Part shown: positions 57,695 through 64,000 of the stretch, in pieces
Layout of the letters: each line of letters begins with the position of its first letter
Numbering within the stretch: position 1 is the stretch's first letter
NCBI RefSeq assembly: GCF_023278565.1
Contig: NC_064678.1
Span: 4,030,001-4,094,000 of the forward strand
DNA: 64,000 nt
Direction: 5' to 3'
From: Colletotrichum lupini
Lineage: Eukaryota > Ascomycota > Sordariomycetes > Glomerellales > Glomerellaceae
Translations under genes and position numbers: made by a program
Notes under the pieces: model-generated
The model's database searches: none
Seen by the model: only the letters and a program-made list of their open reading frames with translations
Told to the model about the DNA's origin: nothing

Positions 57695-58612
57695 TCACAA
57701 CTTGGAAGCCAACACAATCCCGCCATCAACAGTAATCGTCGCCCCGGTCACAAACGCGCCCGCCCGCCCGCTCAGGAACAGACACGCGCCCGCGACGTCC
57801 TGCGGCGTCCCGATCCTCCGCATCGGGATCTCCCCCTCGATGGTGTCGCGCATCGTCTCGAGCGTGGCCGCCATCATCTTGCTCTCGAACGGCCCGCAGG
57901 CCAGGGTGTTGCTCGTGACGCCCCTGGGCCCCAGCTCCCTGGCGAGCGCGCGCGAGAGGTGGTGGAGGCCGGCCTTGCTCGCGCTGTAGGCGTACGAGGA
58001 GATCAGGGGCACGCGGAGGCCGTCCACGCTGCCGATGTTGATGATGCGCGAGGGGTCGCCCGCGCCCGCGCCGGAGGAAGCGGCGGCTTCGAGGAGGGGC
58101 GCGGCGAGCTGCGTGAGGGTGAAGACGCGCTGGAGGTTCAGGGTGAGGAGTTTGGTCCAGGCGGCGTCCGGGTACGTTTCGAAGGCGTCGCCCCACGCCG
58201 CGCCCGAGTTGTTCACGAGGACGTGGAGCCGCCCGCCCGTCTGCTCGGCGAGCTCGTCGACGAGGCGCCTGCAGTCGTCTAGCTTCTGGAGGTCGGCGGG
58301 GATGGCGTGGCATTTCCCGGGGCCTTTGGCGGTGAGGGCGGCGGCGGAGGCGGAGCAGGCTTTCGCGTCGCGGGAGGAGATGTAGACTGTTGCGCCGTTT
58401 GTGATGTAGCCTTCTGAGATCATGTAGCCTATTCCTTTCGCGCCGCCTGTTACGAGGATGTTTTTGTCCTGGAGAGGGGGGGGGGGGGGGGGGGGTTAGC
58501 TTGGTGTTTGAGAATTTGACTTTGGGAATTGTCGAGGATGTGGATGAGGACGAGGACGAGAGAGAGGGAGCCTGATCTTTACCTTGACGTTGAAGAGCGA
58601 TGCGACATCCAT
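57695..58612 (-). CDS. Short-chain dehydrogenase/reductase (classical SDR)
   Basis: Two exons: complement of 58583-58612 (10 codons, MDVASLFNVK) and complement of 57695-58468, phase 0, total 267 residues. The intron is 114 nt (donor GTAAAG, branch GCTAAC, acceptor CTCCAG). Placing the first exon restores the cofactor motif TGGAKGIG at 17-24. Other SDR elements are NNSG (96-99), catalytic Ser157 in IGSVDG, and the YxxxK pair Tyr171 and Lys175 in YSASK, with a substrate loop after LACGPF. All catalytic positions are intact, so it should be an active NAD(P)H-dependent oxidoreductase. It resembles the RhlG/FabG-like group often annotated in fungi, but the substrate is unknown. Neighbouring genes do not suggest a biosynthetic cluster. 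The GC3 content is very high, which produces long antisense frames. Confidence 0.88.
58476..58495. repeat. Homopolymer G20 (C20 on the coding strand) inside the SDR intron
   Basis: Twenty consecutive G on + read as C20 on the minus strand. The tract lies between the branch-site-like GCTAAC and the 3' splice site CTCTCCAG of the SDR intron, so it serves as the polypyrimidine tract. The exact length is likely variable or assembly-dependent. Confidence 0.85.
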
Positions 58613-59513
58613 TGCTGCTGATTTCCTACTATTTCGTTGGGGAAGATGGAGTTGTTGCTGTAGCTTGACTTCTGGTACAGGTTCAATTGTCAAGTTGGAA
58701 GATAGATCCGATTGAATTTGAAAGAGGACCGAGAGATGTAGATGTAGAACGACGAAAGACAAGGGTGCGGGAGCTATCTTCGGCTGATATGAGAAGGAGA
58801 GCAGCTTTCGGGGTGCGGTCGTCTGAGCTTCCCAGTTGCGAAAAATGAGCCGAGGCTCGCGGTCGTTTGGAGGGGTCTAGGCCGAGGGCGCGTCCCCCCG
58901 ATCCCCCGATAAGGGGTACATTGCTTCTTACCCCGGACTGCGCTGCGGGGAAAGTATACTGCATCTTTTACCACGCGACACCGGCTCCAAGGTACAAAGA
59001 TGCGACATTGGGAGCTTGAAGTTTTCCTGCATTACCTACATATTGTATACGTGAAGCTGCATGCAGTCTTGATCTGAATTACTCGACGTATCCTGATCCA
59101 TGGTTCACGAACCTCGCATGTTTGTGCATTTCAGTAACATCGATTACTTGTTTGTTCAAATACCTCAAAGAAAGGCAAAACTATGCTAATCTGGCAGACA
59201 TGCCTGTTCGTCTCTACTTGACTGTCCGTTTGCCCAAAAGTCTATTGTCATGGTCATCCGATTAAACCGCAACCACCAACGCCATTGCTCAATTTCAAAT
59301 CCGTTGTTCCGCGCCGGCGACGGAGTGCTGATGCTGCCGGGCTCGAGGTCTCTTACGCAGTGGTCGGTATCGATACCCCATCTGCACGAGAGCCACGAGG
59401 AGCGCATGTACTATCCAAGTATAACCACTTGTACGAGGTTGTGCGATGGATGAGACCGCCAACGTCACCGACCTTTCTCCATGCTCGTCAACACGATATC
59501 TCACACGTAACAT
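58613..59513. other. SDR promoter and 3' flank of the SUR7 gene
   Basis: No gene is supported. Frames here are short or non-ATG-started. The SDR promoter should lie within 58.6-59.1 kb. Confidence 0.5.
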
Positions 59514-60447
59514 CTACGACGTCGACGACCTCGGGCTGCGCTTTCTCATAAAAGCCGGCAGCCTCGACGGCTTCTCGCCGCTCTCAGTCGTGTTGGTCGT
59601 CTTCTCCGGCGTAGTGCTCGCCCCGCCGGCAGCAGCAGCGGCGGCAGCCTCCCTCTCTTTCCTAGGCGAGCAGCAGCAGCCCATGGCCATGTGGAGGATG
59701 GCGGCGAGGTCGACGAGGGCGCTGGCGAGCCACATGAAGACGAACATGCGCACGCCGAGGACGGCGTTGATGTTGAGCTCGGACTGCTGGGTGAGGGCGA
59801 TCTTGGCGCCGACGCTCATGACGGTGCCGATGATGGAGGCGACGGTGACGAGGAGGCCCGCGATGCCGGCGAAGATGGCGACGGGCAGGCTCCACCAGCG
59901 CGAGCGCATGACGAGCGGGGTGACGACGATGAGGGCGGCGGCGAGGGAGATGCCGGAGATGAAGAGGCCGAACATGACCTGCTGGCCGATGCGGAGGATG
60001 TTGAGGATGGTGCTGACCTCGGAGGGGAGGGCGATGGTGGCGCCGGCGAGGAGCTCGTTGGTGAGGATCTCGATGGGGTTGAACCACCACATGCGCTGGG
60101 GGGTTGAGCAGAAGGTGACGCCCCTGGTGATGGCGTGTTAGTAACGTTCGTTCCTGCGATTGAGACACCTGGGGGGGCACTTACTCATCGTTGTAGCCTT
60201 CGCAAAAGTTCCAGAGACCGACTTGGTAAAAGTCGTGGAGTCCCAGGCTGCGGGCTACGGAGTTGAGGAGGACGGCGTTGGCCGAGGAGAGCGGGATGAT
60301 GTCGGAGACATCGAGTTTGAAGAAGTAAATGTCCGTCAGAACGGGCTTGATGGAGGTGTTGCCGATGATGACGAGGATGAGGAAGATGATGGCGATGAAG
60401 TAGCAGACGGCCGCGGTGATGGCGCTGTTCCGGCGGACTTTGGCCAT
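59514..60447 (-). CDS. SUR7/PalI family plasma-membrane protein
   Basis: Two exons: complement of 60185-60447 and complement of 59514-60123. They join in the middle of a Glu codon (phase 2) across a 61-nt intron with donor GTAAGT, a perfect TACTAAC branch site and acceptor CACCAG. The product is 290 residues. There is a first helix at about 10-30, then an extracellular loop carrying the family signature (a W-x-F-C pattern in LWNFCEGYNDEGVTFC, which spans the splice junction), then three more helices and a C-terminal cytosolic tail rich in Ala, Thr and Lys. This four-helix, claudin-like layout is that of Sur7/PalI proteins, which mark eisosome-type cortical domains or sense ambient pH. Which of the two roles applies is not determined. 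Confidence 0.83.
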
Positions 60448-63400
60448 CGCGAGGGTCGTTATTCGGAGCTTGAGCGTTGGAGAGGAGGATGACTGCGGTC
60501 GTCGTAGGAGGGCGGGCTTGGAACCGGAATCTGGGACCCGGTGATGATGGAGTACAGTATACGGAGAGTCTCTCCTCTCTCCCCAGATATCTCACGTAAA
60601 TGCGTATGTGAGGGCAAGATGACGCGGTAAGGCCACCGGAGCTCTCTCTCTAACTTTGCCGATGGTCCGGAGAGGGAACGAGAAAAGGGAACTGAATAAT
60701 ACCAGGGGGACTCGTCCTATTCAGCGATCCAGGCGCGACCGTACTCGAGAAAGCCGTCCGTAATCCAAGAGAATTGGGCGTAGGCGTAGGCGTCTCGGGC
60801 CAAGGGGCTATGATGCGAAAAAAGGGAATCGGCCCTACGTGTGCAAAAAGGTTGGCGGAGCGGAGAGGAGTCGGGAAGCCAAAGAAGGACCAGAGACGGA
60901 TAATGACGACGAGCGTCAGGAAGCTAGCTTGACTGATGGAATCCACTCGGCAATTTCGTGTCTGGAAGATGGAAAAGGAACAAAACAAAATGATTCCAGA
61001 CCAGGCCAGGCCGTCACAATAGATTCGATGGAGTACTCCGTAAACACACCCCTGGACTCTGGAGCCCTGGTGGTTGGTAAATACGGACAAGGCGTCAAAG
61101 ACTCGAGGCAGAAGCAGGGCCAAGACACCGGAGCCAAACCTGGATGGATAGATGGACAGATGGAGAGACGAGAGAGGATAAACAGAGCGGGACGGGTCTG
61201 ATTGAGTTGGCATAAACCCAGGCGTATCGCTGTTCTCCGGGGGGTTGCTTTCTGTGTAGAGGCTGAGGATGGTCCAGGTGTTTGCATGGGTCACTGACAG
61301 CCGGACAGGGAGAATGACGTCGTAGCAACCAATATCTTTTTTATTTTTTCTCTCTCTACACTATTTTTCCCTCTCTTTCTGCTGCTACTGCTGCTGCTGC
61401 GTTTTCTGCATTGGATCATCCCAGCGTTTTTTCTTGCTAGCGGCGCGCCACGGCTAGCGGGTCCGTAGGTATCTAAGTGGGACTCCGCTGCCTCATTCCA
61501 GGTTGTGCGGTGGGTCCATCCACCTCATGTTTCCAAGCTGCCGTCCATCTCCATTTCGTCTCACTCACTCACTCACTCACAGTCGCTCATATTCACAAGT
61601 TCACGGTCTTATCACACACAAGAACTCAACTCAATGGATAGGACACACAGACTCTCCAGTGACGGCACAGACGAATGGAGTGCAGCAGTCGATAACTGCA
61701 TACTGCAGCATCATGGCTCACCTCGGGGCTACTCCTCGGGGCGTCAAAAAGGGGGAGAGAGACATCAAGTCCCGTGGCACCGCCGCGAGATCAGGTATCC
61801 GTACGTCGGTACCATTCTCCATCCAGAACAGGATCCCAAATGCCTTTCCAGTTTCGGGTTCCGAGGGGCCGTCTAAACGAGCTTCGCGCGGCCCCCATAC
61901 GGATACCCGCAACCACCACCGTGACCACCCCCATCCCATCTGCCCATACTTGGTACAGCACCGCCTCCAAGCCTCCGTCGACGAGTTCCAGCCAACCGGG
62001 CCGTTGTGTCAGTCTCTCCGCGGGCGGGCGATCTGTATCGTTCCGTGGGATCTGTAGCCACTCCTCAGCTGAAGTAGGATCATCACGGTTGACGGCGGTT
62101 ACTAAGCGCAAAAGGAAGTTCGGCAAGCCACTCGAAATGCAAATGGAACAGCAACAACTCAACAACGACACCAGCCCAACCCACGACCCATCAGCAAGCC
62201 AGGTGCGTACCTAGAGCCGGACGGCGGCTGTGTGAAATGAGATTTTAATGGGTGGATTGATGGTTGGTTAGGGCCGCTTTCTCCTTGTTGCACCATCGAT
62301 CCGACTCCCGGGCCCCCGTACGCATGTCCCCCGTCCCGCCTTGTGTCTCCTGCAGGTTGCATCTCTCTTCTTCCTATTTGCGCAGATAGATATACGTGTA
62401 TTGTGCTCATGATGCTCATCGCTGAGGCATATCCAAGGAGAATGACCCACGGGGGAGGGGTGTCGAGGCGTTTCTCTTCCAGGGACCAAGTCAGAAATAG
62501 TTTGAAAATTCCCCGTCGTAGCATCCAAGGGTCACGATCCCAGCAGGGACCCAGATAGATGTCTTGACCTAAACAAACGAAATGAGGATGGGCGGCAAGT
62601 GTTGAGCCTAAAACTCTGTTTTGTTTTTTCTAATACCCTTTTTTTCGATCTTCCTGATCTACCTCTCAGCCTCAACGACAATGGTCATCGATAACCATTG
62701 TCCATGTTTTTCCAGCTTGCCGGATCTTTGTTTTGCAAACATGACGAACAATTCGGATTTCTCGGATTCCAAGGAGACAAAGGCGCGTCCAGCAGGGCCA
62801 TCCTGCACGCGCGTCCGTCCCCGCCACGCCGGCACAGGAGCCGGTGATCGCCAGGGATATCCGTATAGGGCCCCCGGTCCATGGTTTTCTGCGCTGTCCT
62901 TTGCCGCAAGCCACAGCCGCAGATATGCAGTGGTACCGTAAGGTAGTCGGTCTGGTATGGATGGGTAGATGGAACGGCGCGTCCATGACTTGACCTGCTG
63001 GCCATCTGTTGTATCGGGATTGGTGGTGGGTTACTTCCAGTCAATGTCTCTCAGTCTCTTGACAGCCTCTCTCAAGATGCCAAATACAGTCACCTGCTGC
63101 CTGCTTGCAGTATACGGACGCACAAAACAAATGTGACAGATAGGTTCCAATGACATGACTGCGTGACCCTGTCGAGCTGGAGCTGCCGATGAGATGACCA
63201 GCAGGGACCCGGCACATCCCCAGCGATCCTCGCAGCAGCTTCCGGTGGTTGGTGGGTCCGTCTTGATGGGGCTCTGTGCTCCTGGTATCCACTACCAACC
63301 TGGCTAGGTGAGGTAGCTACTTGGGGCCCGGTACCCCCTGCCAGTTTGGCGGTAGCGCCGTACGGGGCCTGGGCCACCACCCCTCCAAGCCTCCAAGGCG

Positions 63401-64000
63401 TGCCGCAGGCCGCAGAGGCTGCAGAAAGAATGTCTGGGCCACCCCGGGAAAAACGAGGAAGGAAGTACACAAATATTATGTCATAGCTGGACGTATGCGA
63501 AGTCTCGACAATTGGCACCAAGGTCCAGGGAAAATAGTCGTTCCTCTAGACTCCAGAGTCTAGGCTTCTCGTTGCTGGCTGGCGCAACATTGGCAAACGG
63601 CCGCACCTTTCCTCTCTCATATGTGAAATTCTCGAACATTTCTTTCCGCCTCTGCCGTTGCGTGACGAAGAGAAAAACGCCTCGAAAAAGAGTATACTAG
63701 GCACCCTAGCGTGCTTCTGCTTTTCGGCGGTATTTTTTGCTTGGGGATCGTCATCGAAACTCTCCTCGTCCGATAACCGTTTTTGGCTTCTGTCTCCCGT
63801 CTCCCGTCCCTCGCCCAACTCAAATTTCTTTCCCCCGAGGGGCGCACCGTGGTCACTGCGTCTTGCAGCCATCCCAGACTCTCTCAAAGTCTACTCCCAG
63901 ACCTCGAATAACATACAACCATATCGAGCCCGGGAAACCACCCCTACCTTACCTTACCTGACCATTCCCTCGAGAAGCAACAACAACTCCACGACTTCCC
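60448..64000. other. SUR7 promoter and right-end intergenic region
   Basis: No domain-bearing frame is seen. It contains an exact TACTCCGTA motif at 61034, five TCAC repeats at 61561-61580, and a short TACCT repeat near 63944-63960. One frame with a good start context and a terminal donor-like site is listed separately (61840-62214). The window ends in pyrimidine-rich sequence that may be a leader of a gene beyond it. Confidence 0.45.
61840..62214 (+). CDS. Possible first exon of an unrecognised gene
   Basis: The ATG at 61840 (context CCAAATGCC) opens a Ser/Thr/Pro-rich frame of 124 codons with many ACC, CCC and ATC codons, similar in codon use to the supported genes. Near its end a good donor (CAG|GTGCGT at 62203) precedes the stop, and an acceptor-like CTCCTGCAG is found near 62355, after which the frame stays open for 18 codons. 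The minus strand is open over the same DNA. No motif is recognised. Confidence 0.25.
   Translation: MPFQFRVPRGRLNELRAAPIRIPATTTVTTPIPSAHTWYSTASKPPSTSSSQPGRCVSLSAGGRSVSFRGICSHSSAEVGSSRLTAVTKRKRKFGKPLEMQMEQQQLNNDTSPTHDPSASQVRT

Overview
The window is nuclear DNA of a filamentous ascomycete (Pezizomycotina, most probably Sordariomycetes). The evidence is a WetA-type conidiation regulator, a Pth11-like seven-helix receptor domain, short spliceosomal introns of 58 to 114 nt (one with a perfect TACTAAC branch site), an intron-bearing tRNA-Ile, and a TA-flanked miniature transposon whose core looks RIP-mutated. No bacterial-style operons are present. Gene density is low: about ten supported genes in 64 kb, separated by intergenic blocks of up to 11 kb.

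Layout: 1-6.3 kb is non-coding leader or intergenic DNA ending in three small uORFs. At 6.3-9.3 kb (+) lies a 979-codon fusion of a fungal rhodopsin (SAT4/Pth11-like) domain with a fucose:H+-symporter-type MFS transporter. Convergent to it is a class 1A dihydroorotate dehydrogenase (9.5-10.6 kb, -). After about 11 kb with no convincing gene, a conserved-looking hypothetical gene (21.7-22.6 kb, +) is interrupted by a frameshift at a C8 tract. The wetA homologue follows (25.0-27.2 kb, +). Next come a TRP-like/flavin-carrier membrane protein (34.0-36.3 kb, -), a 507-bp impala/mimp-like MITE (39.70-40.21 kb) and a DUF3433 membrane protein (42.3-44.9 kb, -).

The right third holds a tRNA-Ile(AAU) with a 21-nt intron (47.0 kb), a two-exon metaxin/Sam35-like mitochondrial import protein (49.1-50.1 kb, -), a 75-codon small protein behind a very long pyrimidine-rich leader (56.4 kb, +), a two-exon short-chain dehydrogenase whose intron carries a C20 tract (57.7-58.6 kb, -) and a two-exon SUR7/PalI-family membrane protein (59.5-60.4 kb, -).

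The genes do not form a pathway or cluster. They are a mix of membrane transport and signalling (fusion protein, FLC-like, DUF3433, SUR7), development (wetA), mitochondrial biogenesis (metaxin-like) and metabolism (DHODH, SDR). Gene models rest on reading frames, splice signals and family motifs read by eye. No database search was run, so family names come from recognised motifs. Several extra ORFs are listed at low confidence because by-eye analysis cannot separate them from chance frames.
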